A stretch of DNA of 64,000 bases from Sulfitobacter sp. 20_GPM-1509m (GCF_000620505.1 NZ_JIBC01000004.1:682001-746000), one strand, 5' to 3'; numbered from the stretch's first letter, positions 53,922 to 62,776 are shown. Numbers and translations are program-made. Notes: a model not told the origin generated them from the sequence alone.

Positions 53922-54650
53922 ATGATTTCCGATATTAATCACTCTCCGGGTTCGGCCCGGAGAACCTATAGACCTGTAACTATTGAAAAGCCTGTTTCGG
54001 CAACCCCAGCCCAATCGGTCCTGACGGAACCATCGAAACTGAACAATCTGGCCAGATCCCTTGTGGACCGGGTGTTCTCCCTTTTGATGCTTTTGTTCTT
54101 CCTGCCTTTTTTCGCCACCATCGCGGCGATCATTCTTTTCACCGAAAAGGGTCCGGTTTTCTTCGCGCATGAAAGAATCGGAAAGGACGGAAGGACATTC
54201 CGCTGCCTGAAATTCAGAACGATGTGCCTGGACGCCAAATATCAACTTGAACAACATCTGGCCAACAATCCCGAGGCACGCGCGCAATGGGAAGAAAATC
54301 AGAAGCTGGACAATGATCCGCGCATAACTTGCGTCGGTGAGTTCTTGCGCAAGACCAGCTTGGACGAACTGCCCCAATTCTGGAACGTTCTGAAAGGCGA
54401 CATGGCTGTGGTTGGCCCGCGACCCATCGTGGCCGACGAAATGCCCCGTTATGGCAACCACCTTTCGGCCTACCTATCGGTCAAACCCGGCATCACCGGC
54501 CTGTGGCAGGTCAGTGGCCGCAGTCTCACGACCTACGACGAACGTGTCGCACTGGATGTTGAATACGTGCAAACCCGAAGCTTTTTGAAAGACGCTGTGA
54601 TCGTCCTCAAAACAGTAAAGGCAGTCGTGACCCTGGAAGGCGCTGGCTGA
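53922..54650 (+). CDS. Initiating sugar transferase (ExoY/WcaJ family)
   Basis: 242 aa monotopic phosphoglycosyl transferase. A hydrophobic hairpin [20 protein letters not shown] precedes the catalytic domain with [49 protein letters not shown] and [13 protein letters not shown]. It transfers the first sugar-1-phosphate to undecaprenyl phosphate and so starts repeating-unit synthesis. The 186-base AT-rich spacer upstream suggests its own promoter. Confidence 0.95.
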   Translation: MISDINHSPGSARRTYRPVTIEKPVSATPAQSVLTEPSKLNNLARSLVDRVFSLLMLLFFLPFFATIAAIILFTEKGPVFFAHERIGKDGRTFRCLKFRTMCLDAKYQLEQHLANNPEARAQWEENQKLDNDPRITCVGEFLRKTSLDELPQFWNVLKGDMAVVGPRPIVADEMPRYGNHLSAYLSVKPGITGLWQVSGRSLTTYDERVALDVEYVQTRSFLKDAVIVLKTVKAVVTLEGAG

Positions 54651-54654
54651 CCTT

Positions 54655-54795
54655 TCAGGCGACGAACAGGAAATATGCTGCGACCCAGAACGCGAGACAG
54701 CCTGCAATCACAGTAAGCCTTAACACCGGCTTGGGAACTGACGAAATAAACTGTTTGCACTGCGCTTTCAGGCCGAGATCGTTACCACGGTACAT
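54655..54795 (-). CDS. Possible small single-helix membrane protein (46 aa)
   Basis: A short frame from ATG 54795 to TGA 54655. The basic N-terminus (YRGNDLGLKAQCKQF) is followed by one hydrophobic helix, LRLTVIAGCLAFWVAAYFLF, and ends FVA. It fills the 260-base gap between the sugar transferase gene and the next glycosyltransferase, on the opposite strand. The ribosome binding site is poor. The helix-with-basic-head pattern is the only support. Confidence 0.4.
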   Translation of the reverse strand: MYRGNDLGLKAQCKQFISSVPKPVLRLTVIAGCLAFWVAAYFLFVA

Positions 54796-54910
54796 AGTCA
54801 ATATCTGTGTCGCCCCAACTTAAGTTTAGCCTTCGGTATAGCAGGGAACTTTGAATGAAAGAAAGATTTAAAGGCTGTCTTGAAGCCAATTTAACGCAGG
54901 ATACCCAGAA

Positions 54911-55789
54911 ATGCGCCTGATTGTGGCAATTCCGACAGCAGGGCGCCGACAGGTCATTGCCCCGACAGTGCGGGATATTGCCCGACAGACCCGCCTGCCG
55001 GATCTGGTTCTGATCGTCATCGCCCAGGCAGATGACATTGATCCCGGTCAGTTGGGCGACCTGCCGTTCCCCGTCCAGATCGTGACCGGAGAGCGCGGCT
55101 CGACCCTGCAACGCAACGCTGCGCTCGATCTTATGGCAACAGGCGATATCGCATTGTTCCTGGATGACGATTTTCTGATGGCTCCGGATTATCTGGCCAA
55201 CATGGAAACCCTTTTTGCAAGCCAGTCAGATGTCGTGATGGCCACAGGCACCGTGCTGGCCGACGGCATTCACGGGCCGGGTCTGCTGCATGGTGAAGGC
55301 TATAAAATCGCCAGCGCACCGGCGCCATCACTGCCACCGCGGGCCGAAGAGATATACAACTGTTACGGATGCAATATGGCCGTTCGTACAGACATTGCGA
55401 ATGACCACCGGATACGTTTCGATGCCCGCATGAAGCTTTACGCCTGGCTGGAAGATGTGGATTTTTCCAGACAGATGGCTGTCCATGGCCGAATCGTCAA
55501 ATCCACTGCGATGCGCGGCGTACACCTTGGCACCAAGGTCGGGCGCAGTAGCGGTCTGCGGGTCGGCTATGTCCAGATCGCCAACCCGCTTTACCTGATC
55601 ACCAAGGGCACGATGTCATGGCCGCGCGCGCTCAACATCCTGTGTCGCAACCTCGCAAGCAACCTTGTCAAATCCCTGCGCCCTGAGGCCGAGATTGACC
55701 GGCGCGGTCGTTTGCGCGGCAACCTGAGCGCCATCGGTGACATGCTGCTGGGGCGTATGGCCCCCGAGCGGGTGTTGAAGTTCAAGTGA
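54911..55789 (+). CDS. Glycosyltransferase family 2
   Basis: 292 aa GT-A enzyme: LIVAIPTAGRRQVIAPTVRD start, TGERGSTLQRNAALDLMATGD, the DxD region IALFLDDDFLM, and an acceptor segment with AWLEDVDFSRQM (ED motif). It likely adds a sugar to the lipid-linked repeating unit. The stop overlaps the next gene start (GTGA), so the two are coupled. Confidence 0.9.
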   Translation: MRLIVAIPTAGRRQVIAPTVRDIARQTRLPDLVLIVIAQADDIDPGQLGDLPFPVQIVTGERGSTLQRNAALDLMATGDIALFLDDDFLMAPDYLANMETLFASQSDVVMATGTVLADGIHGPGLLHGEGYKIASAPAPSLPPRAEEIYNCYGCNMAVRTDIANDHRIRFDARMKLYAWLEDVDFSRQMAVHGRIVKSTAMRGVHLGTKVGRSSGLRVGYVQIANPLYLITKGTMSWPRALNILCRNLASNLVKSLRPEAEIDRRGRLRGNLSAIGDMLLGRMAPERVLKFK

Positions 55790-57024
55790 CCCGCGTGTTG
55801 CCCGATCGGGTCGTCATAATAAGCGATTTTTCCCACGTCCGGGGTGGCGCGTCCAAGCTTGCCGTGACCGAGGCTGGCCTGCTGGTCGCGCAGGGTGTGC
55901 CTGTCACCTTCTTTTGCGGAGATGACGTCGGTGACCTGCCAGCGGGCGTCGAAGCCGTGGCGTTGAACGGGAAGACGTTGCTTGAAGCCGGCAAGGCCGC
56001 CGCCGCAGTCAACGGGCTATGGAATCGCACGGCGCACAGGATCCTGAGTGACTGGATAGGCGTCAATGACACGCCGCGAACGATCTACCATGTTCATGGC
56101 TATCAACAGACGCTTTCGCCGTCGGTTCTGGGGCCACTGTCGCGGGTTCGGGCACGTGTGGTCATGCATGCGCATGACTATTTCCTCGCCTGCCCCAACG
56201 GAGCGTTTTTCGATTTCCAGTCTTCGACAACCTGCACGAAACAGCCGCTGTCGATGTCGTGCGTGACGCGTCATTGTGACAAGCGAAACTATCCTCAAAA
56301 ACTATGGCGGGTGTCGCGTCAAAGCATCCAGAACAGCGCCCGCGCCCGCCTGCTGCCCGAAGCCACGACCCTGTTGATACACCGCGATATGGAACGCTAC
56401 CTGTTTCCCCGCGATACAAAGGGACGCATCCGCGTCATCCCCAACCCCGCGACACCCCTGCTGCCATCACCGATCCACGCCGAAGACAATCACGACCTGG
56501 TATATGTTGGCGATATCCATGCCTACAAAGGCGTCGAATTGCTTGCCCGTGCGGGACGTCATGCAAAGCTGAGCATACGGTTTCTTGGCGCTGGCCAGGA
56601 CCTTGAAGCGCTGCGCGCGGCCTACCCTGAACACCGTTTCGACGGCTGGCAGACCCGTGAGGGGCTTGCCGCAGCCATGGCAGATGCCCGCCTGTTGGTA
56701 TCGCCCACCTTGGGCCCCGAACCCTTTGGCCTTGCGCCAGCCGAGGCACTGTTGTCGGGCATTCCGGTGCTTTTGTCCGACAGCATGTTACTGGCCAAAT
56801 CAATTCAACAGGCGGAAATGGGCATGAGTTTCACTGCCGGTCATTTTGACGGGCTGGTCGATATGCTGGAATGGCTTGCGCACGATGACCAACTGATACG
56901 GACATTGTCTCGCAATGCGGCCGACCAAGGTCACACGCTTTCTCTCAGCCATACGGAATGGGGCACCGCGTTGCTGGCGGTGTTCAGGGAACTGTTGGTC
57001 GACCAGCCAGAGGCTGTCTTCTGA
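55786..57024 (+). CDS. Glycosyltransferase family 4
   Basis: 412 aa from GTG 55786. N-terminal domain VVIISDFSHVRGGASKLAVTEAGLL, VHGYQQTLSPSVL, VVMHAHDYFLACPNGAFFDF, with a cluster of four cysteines between residues 145 and 170 (ACPN, TTCTK, MSCVTRHCD), a pattern seen in some GT4 enzymes. C-terminal domain LVYVGDIHAYKGVELLARAG and VSPTLGPEPFGLAPAEALLSGIPVLLSD. It ends the polysaccharide operon, and a pair of overlapping inverted repeats follows its stop. Confidence 0.9.
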   Translation: MTRVLPDRVVIISDFSHVRGGASKLAVTEAGLLVAQGVPVTFFCGDDVGDLPAGVEAVALNGKTLLEAGKAAAAVNGLWNRTAHRILSDWIGVNDTPRTIYHVHGYQQTLSPSVLGPLSRVRARVVMHAHDYFLACPNGAFFDFQSSTTCTKQPLSMSCVTRHCDKRNYPQKLWRVSRQSIQNSARARLLPEATTLLIHRDMERYLFPRDTKGRIRVIPNPATPLLPSPIHAEDNHDLVYVGDIHAYKGVELLARAGRHAKLSIRFLGAGQDLEALRAAYPEHRFDGWQTREGLAAAMADARLLVSPTLGPEPFGLAPAEALLSGIPVLLSDSMLLAKSIQQAEMGMSFTAGHFDGLVDMLEWLAHDDQLIRTLSRNAADQGHTLSLSHTEWGTALLAVFRELLVDQPEAVF

Positions 57025-57334
57025 AACCGGACACCGGCGTGAGCTGCGATCTGCTGTCCGGTCACGCCGATCAGCGTCAAAGTTGTACGACATCTACAGA
57101 TTTCTGTACGGAAATCACCGCTCCCGATCTCAGCCGGGCAAGCAGCGCCGAGCCACTTACAGCGCAGCCTGTTCGACAGGTGAACAGGAATGAGTTTGCA
57201 AAAGCGCGGACCGGCGAGCGAGGTTAGATATTCGGGCAACTGTGTAGCGGTTACCTGCGTGGGCCGCCTTGGTCAGGTTGGCAAAGCGAAGCATCCGATC
57301 GGGGCCGATACACCAGCTTGAGAGGAGCACACCC
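57025..57334. other. 310-base spacer between polysaccharide and aromatic-degradation blocks
   Basis: No gene is seen. The first 45 bases hold two overlapping inverted repeats. The remainder should contain the promoter of the dioxygenase operon. GAGGAG at 57321-57326 is the ribosome binding site of the dioxygenase gene. Confidence 0.5.
57027..57069. repeat. Two interleaved inverted repeats (mutually exclusive hairpins)
   Basis: CCGGACA (57027-57033) pairs with TGTCCGG (57055-57061), and CGGCGTGA (57035-57042) pairs with TCACGCCG (57062-57069). The arms are in the order A-B-A'-B', so the two hairpins compete. They start three bases after the glycosyltransferase stop. Confidence 0.6.
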
Positions 57335-58315
57335 ATGTCAATCACATCGCTCGGCTATATCGGAATCAACTCAAAAAAACTGAACGATTGGGACGATTTC
57401 GCCACCAGTTTGCTGGGAATGCAGAAGGTCGACACAGGTGGAAACTCCGGACTGTTCCGCATGGATGACCGAAAGCAACGGCTGATTGTCACAGGCGAGG
57501 GCGAAGAGGACCTGGCCTTTATGGGATGGGAAGTGGACACGCCCGACGATCTCGATGCCTTGGCGTCGCGATTGGAGAACCACGGCGTCAATGTCACCTG
57601 GCATGGCGCGTCTCTCGCCGATCAGCGCCATGTCGCCCGGCTGATCTCTTTCTGTGATCCGGACGGCAACCGGCTCGAAGCCTTCAGCGGACCTGAAATC
57701 GCCAGCGACCCGTTCCTGTCCGGGCGACCGATTTCCGGCTTCAAGACAGGTTCACTGGGTATGGGCCACGCAGTCCTGCATGTTGAAAACGTTCAAGGCA
57801 TCCTGCATTTCTACCGGGACATTCTGGGCTTTAAGGTCACCGACTATGGGCTGACACCCTACCCTCTCTATTTCTTCCACGTGAACGGGCGGCACCACAG
57901 CTTTGCCATGGTGGGATCGGGCCGCAAGGGCATCCATCACTTCATGGTCGAACTGCTGTCCCTGGACGATGTCGGACAGGGGTATGACATCGCGCAGGAG
58001 CGGGACGAAGGGGTCGCCTATTCACTGGGGCGGCACTCGAACGATCACATGATGAGCTTTTACACCAATACCCCTTCGAAGTTTTTCGTTGAATACGGAT
58101 GGGGCGCGCAGATCGTCGATCCGGACACCTGGCAACCGTTCGAGACAACCGAAGGCCCGTCAACCTGGGGGCATGAACGCCTGTATCTTCCAGAGGATGA
58201 CGCGGTGCGCAAAAGGATGCGGGAAATGCGCCACGAGACTGCCCGCACCGGGTTCCGCGCACCCGATCCCCAACCGAATTGCGCCTGGCTGGATCGCGTC
58301 ATTCACAGCGAATGA
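57335..58315 (+). CDS. Extradiol ring-cleavage dioxygenase (2,3-dihydroxybiphenyl dioxygenase-like)
   Basis: 326 aa type I extradiol dioxygenase of two VOC modules. The C-terminal module has iron ligands His145 (LGMGHAVLHV), His202 (GIHHFMVEL) and Glu253 (FFVEYGWG), with His188 (RHHSFAM) and His234 (GRHSND) at the positions of the catalytic residues of BphC. It cleaves catechol-type rings next to the hydroxyl pair. ATG 57335 is preceded by GAGGAG, so the upstream frame start at 57269 is rejected. Its presence with FAH-family and GST genes suggests meta-cleavage of a bicyclic or substituted aromatic. Confidence 0.92.
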   Translation: MSITSLGYIGINSKKLNDWDDFATSLLGMQKVDTGGNSGLFRMDDRKQRLIVTGEGEEDLAFMGWEVDTPDDLDALASRLENHGVNVTWHGASLADQRHVARLISFCDPDGNRLEAFSGPEIASDPFLSGRPISGFKTGSLGMGHAVLHVENVQGILHFYRDILGFKVTDYGLTPYPLYFFHVNGRHHSFAMVGSGRKGIHHFMVELLSLDDVGQGYDIAQERDEGVAYSLGRHSNDHMMSFYTNTPSKFFVEYGWGAQIVDPDTWQPFETTEGPSTWGHERLYLPEDDAVRKRMREMRHETARTGFRAPDPQPNCAWLDRVIHSE

Positions 58316-58427
58316 TCGCGGCGCGCCGAGCAGGCACATTTGGTGACCTGCGCGACGCCCTCGCGCGCGCCGTTTCACGGTCCGATGCGACCGTCTTTGC
58401 ATGATCAAAACGAGGACCTCCAAGGCG

Positions 58428-59423
58428 ATGCCCATACCTGAAACCCAAACCGCGATTGTCATTACCAAGGCTGGAGGACCCGACGCCTTGGAACCGGAAA
58501 CGGTCGAGGTTCCACAGCCGGGTTGCGGCCAGATGCTGATCCGGGTGAGCGCCGCGGGCATCAACCGGCATGACGTCCACCAACGGGCGGGCGGTCGGCA
58601 CAGCGACGGCACCGCGGTGCCGGGGCTTGAGGTCTGCGGTATAATCGTCTCGGTCGGAGCCGGTGTCGATCAGGGTCGGATCGGAGAGCGTGTCATGGCA
58701 CTGGTTCAGGGAGGCGGCTATGGTCAGTATGTGGTGGCCAACCAGCAACTGGTCCTGCCCGCGCCCGACACGCTCTCGGATATCGAAGCGGCAGGTTTTC
58801 CCGAGGCCGCGTTCACGACATGGTGGAATTTCTTCCACCTCATGACATGCAGGAAAGACAGCTTTGCCCTGATCCACGGCGGGACCAGCGGCGTCGGCCA
58901 CATCGCGCTTCAGGCGATGTCGGCCCTTGCCTATCGCGTCATCGCAACCGCTGGGACCGAAACCAAGGTCGCCGCGGCAAAGGCCTTTGGGGCTCATGAC
59001 GCATTTTCGTACCGCGACGAAGACCTGGCCGCAAAGGTTATGGAGGCGACCGGGGGACAGGGGATTTCATCCCTGCTCGACGTCTCCGCCGGGTCGCATC
59101 TGAAACAGGATATCCAGATGATGGCCCCCGACGGCCAGATTGCGCACCTGTCCGGTGGGGGCGGCGCAGATCTGGCGATCCCGCTGCGTGATATCATGGC
59201 CAAACGGCTCTGTATTACCGGGTCGCTGCTGCGTCCGCTTCCGCTCGACCGCAAGGCCGCGGTCGCCGAGGACCTTCGGCGGGATGTCCTGCCCTTGCTG
59301 GGCAGCAAGGTGCGACCGACGATAGCTGCCACGTTCGATCTGCGGGACGCAGCCAAGGCGCATGTCGCGATGGAAGAGAACGCACATATCGGGAAAATCA
59401 TGCTCAAGGTCGAACACGACTGA
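58428..59423 (+). CDS. Zinc-free MDR oxidoreductase (NADPH:quinone reductase-like)
   Basis: 331 aa medium-chain dehydrogenase/reductase. N-terminal GroES fold (VPQPGCGQMLIRVSAAGINRHDVHQRAGG, PGLEVCGIIVSVG) without the structural zinc Cys set, and a Rossmann domain with IHGGTSGVGHIALQAMSAL. This is the quinone oxidoreductase/PIG3 subgroup. It likely reduces a quinone or enone intermediate with NADPH. ATG 58428 has AAGG close by; an upstream ATG at 58401 lacks a ribosome binding site. Confidence 0.88.
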   Translation: MPIPETQTAIVITKAGGPDALEPETVEVPQPGCGQMLIRVSAAGINRHDVHQRAGGRHSDGTAVPGLEVCGIIVSVGAGVDQGRIGERVMALVQGGGYGQYVVANQQLVLPAPDTLSDIEAAGFPEAAFTTWWNFFHLMTCRKDSFALIHGGTSGVGHIALQAMSALAYRVIATAGTETKVAAAKAFGAHDAFSYRDEDLAAKVMEATGGQGISSLLDVSAGSHLKQDIQMMAPDGQIAHLSGGGGADLAIPLRDIMAKRLCITGSLLRPLPLDRKAAVAEDLRRDVLPLLGSKVRPTIAATFDLRDAAKAHVAMEENAHIGKIMLKVEHD

Positions 59424-59444
59424 CGCGAACAAGGGAGCCACCCC

Positions 59445-60065
59445 ATGAAATTCTATTATTCCCCCGGAGCGTGCTCGCTCGGCATTCACTTTCTGCTTGA
59501 GGAAATCGGCATCGCCTATGAAGGCGTCGCCATCCACATCCAGAACGGCGACCAGCTCAAGGACGCCTACGTTCAGATAAATCCAAAATCCAAGGTCCCT
59601 GCGATCCTGCGCGACGACGGCTCTTTGCTGACCGAGTTCGGAGTCATCGCCCACTGGTTGACCCAGACCCACGCCAGGGAGCAATTCGAACCGGACAGCT
59701 TTGAACAGGAACTGCGCATCAAGGAGACCCTCGATTACATCGTGGCCACGATGCACATGCAGGGCTTCACGCGGATTCTGCGGCCACAGAAGTTCACGCC
59801 GAACGATGGCGACCTTGTTTGGGTGCAGAACTATGGCAAGGACATCGTGATGAAAGCGGCGGGTTTCCTGTCGACGCAGCTTGGCGACAATACCTTTATC
59901 ATGGGCGAACGCATGACCATCGCGGATGCCGCATTGTTCTATACGATGTTCTGGGGCGTCGCGCGGTTGAAGCTGGACTTGCCCGCGAACCTGATCCGGT
60001 ATTTCGAACGTATGTCCGCGCGACCGGCGGCGCAAAAGGCCATGCAGTTGGAAGGCCTCATCTGA
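59445..60065 (+). CDS. Glutathione S-transferase (BphK-like)
   Basis: 206 aa with thioredoxin-fold N-terminus (KFYYSPGACSLGIHFLLEEIG, NPKSKVPAIL, LTEFGVIAHWL) and all-helical C-terminus (MTIADAALFYTMFW). SPGACS with Ser/Cys at the active position is typical of beta-class bacterial GSTs such as BphK found in biphenyl operons. It may remove halogen or add glutathione to pathway intermediates. GGGAG precedes ATG 59445, 21 bases after the oxidoreductase stop. Confidence 0.9.
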   Translation: MKFYYSPGACSLGIHFLLEEIGIAYEGVAIHIQNGDQLKDAYVQINPKSKVPAILRDDGSLLTEFGVIAHWLTQTHAREQFEPDSFEQELRIKETLDYIVATMHMQGFTRILRPQKFTPNDGDLVWVQNYGKDIVMKAAGFLSTQLGDNTFIMGERMTIADAALFYTMFWGVARLKLDLPANLIRYFERMSARPAAQKAMQLEGLI

Positions 60066-60393
60066 GGAGCCTTTCCCATGCGGCTATTGCCGGGATCTGG
60101 CACTTGGACCTCCCCGCGCCTTGTGGAGGAGAACCGCGGTCTTGCCGAAAGCAAGTTACATGCGGAGAGTAACGAACCCCAGATCTTGGCGATCCTGCGC
60201 CAAGCAGACGGCAGTACATCACTGGCAGCGTGTTATCATGCGCAAGCTATGCGCTGATCTGGCGCCTATCGCACGGCATTGCCCAAAGAACGCGCGGTGT
60301 CCTTTGATAAAAAGCAACCGCACAGGACCGGACATCGAGATCGCCTTGTCTGTGCACGCGGAGCGCTTCGGACGAGGTGCAGGGCAAACCGGA
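60066..60393. other. 328-base convergent spacer with transposase remnant
   Basis: Between the GST gene (plus) and the BKACE gene (minus). It contains an IS3-type OrfA fragment on the plus strand (see next entry) and no intact gene or obvious terminator. Confidence 0.5.
60165..60257 (+). pseudogene. IS3-family OrfA (transposase) fragment
   Basis: A stretch without a start codon reads ESNEPQILAILRQADGSTSL followed by AACYHAQAM and a stop. It matches the N-terminal helix-turn-helix of IS3 OrfA proteins (EPQILAILRQAE.G.....C...GM). Only about 30 codons survive. Inverted repeats of the element were not found. Confidence 0.45.
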
Positions 60394-61260
60394 TCAAAGA
60401 GCCAGCAATTTCCGCGCCTCGGACGCAGACATGGGGGGATGGCCCAAATCCTCCATCATGCGCCGTGCTTTTGCGACCATTGCTGCATTCGACGGCGCAA
60501 GCGTATCTGCGTCCAGCTTTGTCGCGTCCTCCAATCCGATGCGCACGTGGCCACCCGCCAGCAGCGACTGGGCCACCATCGGAAAAGCGAAGCGACCGGT
60601 GCCAAAGGCCGTCCAATGCGCACCGGGCGGCAGCAGGCCGCGGGCATAGAGAACGGTTTCGGGCGACGGCGCAAAGCCGAATTGCACGCCCATGACGATG
60701 GAACAAAGCGGCGCGGCGGGAAGATGGCCTTCCTTTTGCAGGGCTTTGAGAAGGGCGATATCACCGGAATCGAACAGCTCGATCTCGGGCTTTACGCCCG
60801 CTGACATGATCAATTCACCCATCCGCCGGATGGAGGCGGGCGCGTTGATGACGACCTCACCGCCGAACACCATCGTATTCAGGTCGAGCGTCGCGATGTC
60901 CGGTTTGATCTCCTGGATATGCCGCACGCGTGCGTCGGGAGGCAGAAGGTTGGTCTTTGGCCCGGGTTTTACCGGATCGCCGTCCGTCGGATCGAACCGT
61001 CCGCCGTTGCCGGTCGTCAGATTTATGATCAGGTCCGCGTTGACGTCACGGATGCGCGAGACGACCTCGGCGTAATGCGCGACCTCCATCGAGGGAAGTT
61101 CCGTCTTTGGGTCGCGGACATGCACATGGACAATCGCCGCACCCTCTTCGGCAGCGGCAAGGCAGTCATCTGCAATCTCGGCCGGGGTAATCGGCAGGTT
61201 GGGGTTCATGGCGCGGCTGGTAAAGTTGCCCAGCACGGCACAGGTGAGCATCCGTTTCAT
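60394..61260 (-). CDS. BKACE family beta-keto acid cleavage enzyme
   Basis: 288 aa. The zinc-binding HVHVRDP motif, TTGNGGRFDPTDGDPV and the C-terminal GGHVRIGLEDATKLD are typical of the 3-keto-5-aminohexanoate cleavage enzyme (Kce/DUF849) family, which condenses a beta-keto acid with acetyl-CoA to give acetoacetate and a new CoA ester. The substrate here would be an aromatic breakdown product. ATG 61260 shares a base with the stop of the ferredoxin reductase gene. Confidence 0.9.
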   Translation of the reverse strand: MKRMLTCAVLGNFTSRAMNPNLPITPAEIADDCLAAAEEGAAIVHVHVRDPKTELPSMEVAHYAEVVSRIRDVNADLIINLTTGNGGRFDPTDGDPVKPGPKTNLLPPDARVRHIQEIKPDIATLDLNTMVFGGEVVINAPASIRRMGELIMSAGVKPEIELFDSGDIALLKALQKEGHLPAAPLCSIVMGVQFGFAPSPETVLYARGLLPPGAHWTAFGTGRFAFPMVAQSLLAGGHVRIGLEDATKLDADTLAPSNAAMVAKARRMMEDLGHPPMSASEARKLLAL

Positions 61261-62456
61261 CAAACTCTGTCCTTCTCTGTTTCGCGTCCGAGGTCAAAGC
61301 CGCACCGCGCAAGATCATCGTAAGCCGGAGCAGGCCGCCGGGCCAGAAGCTTGCGCGCCTGCATGTGGACCTTGGCATTGTTGATTGTCTCAACCGCGCA
61401 CAACCTGTTGCCGGAGAACCTGAAAACCGTGTCCTCGCCCACGGTGACACTGGTGGCGTCGGGATCGGCCAGCCCCGCGATCTGCAACTTCCAGTCCGCC
61501 TGATCGGACCAGAACCACGGCACCTTCGCGTAAGGCTCCTGCGCACCGTGGACGATGGTCCGGGCAATGGCGCGGGCCTGATCCGTCGCCGCCTGCACGC
61601 TTTCAAGGCGCACGTGGTTGCCGGACTCGGGGTCGGGAAAGGCGCAGCAATCGCCAAGCGCGTAGATCTCCGGATCGGAGGTCCGAAGGAGAGGATCGAC
61701 CACCACGCCGTTGTCGACGGCAAGCCCTGCGGCCTCGGCCAGTTCGGTGTTCGGACGCACACCGGCGGCCAACAGCACAAGGTCCGCGTCTATCGTTTCA
61801 CCACTGGCCAAAACAATGCAGCCGTCGCGCAGTTCGGTCACGCCATTGCCAAGATGGAACCGGGTGCCGAGCGCTTCGTGCTTGGCCCGAAACCTTTCGG
61901 ACATCTGGGGCGACAGAACCCGAGACATCAGGCGCGGCGCCGCCTCGGCGACATGCACCTCATGCCGGCCAGCCCGCGCCACAGCGGCAACTTCCAGCCC
62001 GATGAACCCGCCACCGATCACGGCAATGCGGCGTGTTCCGTTCAGGGCGTCGCGCAGACCTTTCGCCTCCGCAAGGGTTCGCAGACCGAAGGCCCGCCCG
62101 ATGCCCGGTATCGGCGGGATCAGGTTGCGCGTTCCGGTCGCGAGAATGAGCCTGTCGTAGGTCAGAGTGTCCTGCCCCACATGGACCCGCCTGGCCGCCC
62201 GGTCGATGCCATCGACGCGCCTGCCGGTCCACAGGTTGATCGCCTTGCGGTCAAAATAATCTGCAGGACGCAGCGCCAGCCTCTCGGCCTGTCCGGTCTT
62301 GAGATAGTCCTTTGACAGGGGCGGCCGCTGGTAGGGCAGGCCCTCTTCGTCCCCGATCAGCGTGATCGCTCCGCCATGCCCTTCCTGCCGCAGAGAGAGC
62401 GCCGCCTGAACGCCGCCCTGCCCCGCGCCGACGATGACCACATGCCCGTCGTTCAC
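61260..62456 (-). CDS. FAD-dependent ferredoxin reductase (putidaredoxin reductase-like)
   Basis: 398 aa. FAD site HVVIVGAGQGGVQAALSLRQEGH, YQRPPLSKDYL, NAD site RIAVIGGGFIGLEVAA, and EIYALGDCCAFP. It passes electrons from NADH to a [2Fe-2S] ferredoxin, encoded just upstream with a GTGA overlap. The start is GTG 62456. The final acceptor is a cytochrome P450 or Rieske oxygenase, neither of which is in the window. Confidence 0.93.
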   Translation of the reverse strand: MNDGHVVIVGAGQGGVQAALSLRQEGHGGAITLIGDEEGLPYQRPPLSKDYLKTGQAERLALRPADYFDRKAINLWTGRRVDGIDRAARRVHVGQDTLTYDRLILATGTRNLIPPIPGIGRAFGLRTLAEAKGLRDALNGTRRIAVIGGGFIGLEVAAVARAGRHEVHVAEAAPRLMSRVLSPQMSERFRAKHEALGTRFHLGNGVTELRDGCIVLASGETIDADLVLLAAGVRPNTELAEAAGLAVDNGVVVDPLLRTSDPEIYALGDCCAFPDPESGNHVRLESVQAATDQARAIARTIVHGAQEPYAKVPWFWSDQADWKLQIAGLADPDATSVTVGEDTVFRFSGNRLCAVETINNAKVHMQARKLLARRPAPAYDDLARCGFDLGRETEKDRV

Positions 62457-62776
62457 ACTTGAGTCTCTGGAAGGTGGACGACAAGACCGTCGAGCGCGTC
62501 GCTCAGCGTGATCTGGCAGGACAGGCGCGAAGTCTGACGGACCTCGGCAACCGCACAGTCCAGCATATCAGCCTCGTCGTCCGACCGTGGCCCGGTCCTG
62601 GCGAACCATTTATCATCGACATAGCAATGGCAGGTTGCGCACATCATCCCGCCGCCGCATTCGGCGACGATGCCGTCGATGCCCTGGGCAGCGGCAAGGC
62701 TCATCACACTGTCGCCGTTGCGGCCTTCGACGGTCGTCCTGGTTCCGTCATATTCGATGAACGTCACTTTGATCAT
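62453..62776 (-). CDS. [2Fe-2S] ferredoxin, adrenodoxin/putidaredoxin type
   Basis: 107 aa. The cluster ligands are in ECGGGMMCATCHCY (C-x5-C-x2-C) and RLSCQI. IKVTFIEYDGTRTTVEGRNG and the acidic region RSDDEADMLD fit adrenodoxin-like proteins that serve P450 enzymes. AGGGGA precedes ATG 62776. It is coupled to the reductase gene. Confidence 0.94.
   Translation of the reverse strand: MIKVTFIEYDGTRTTVEGRNGDSVMSLAAAQGIDGIVAECGGGMMCATCHCYVDDKWFARTGPRSDDEADMLDCAVAEVRQTSRLSCQITLSDALDGLVVHLPETQV

Noticed and set aside
57027-57069. H-type pseudoknot
   Set aside because: The 3' strands of the two stems are adjacent and the 12-base loop is in the wrong place for a classic H-type fold; competing hairpins fit better.
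60121-60804. 227-aa plus-strand frame
   Set aside because: Mostly antisense to the BKACE gene; only the short OrfA-like piece in another frame has protein similarity.
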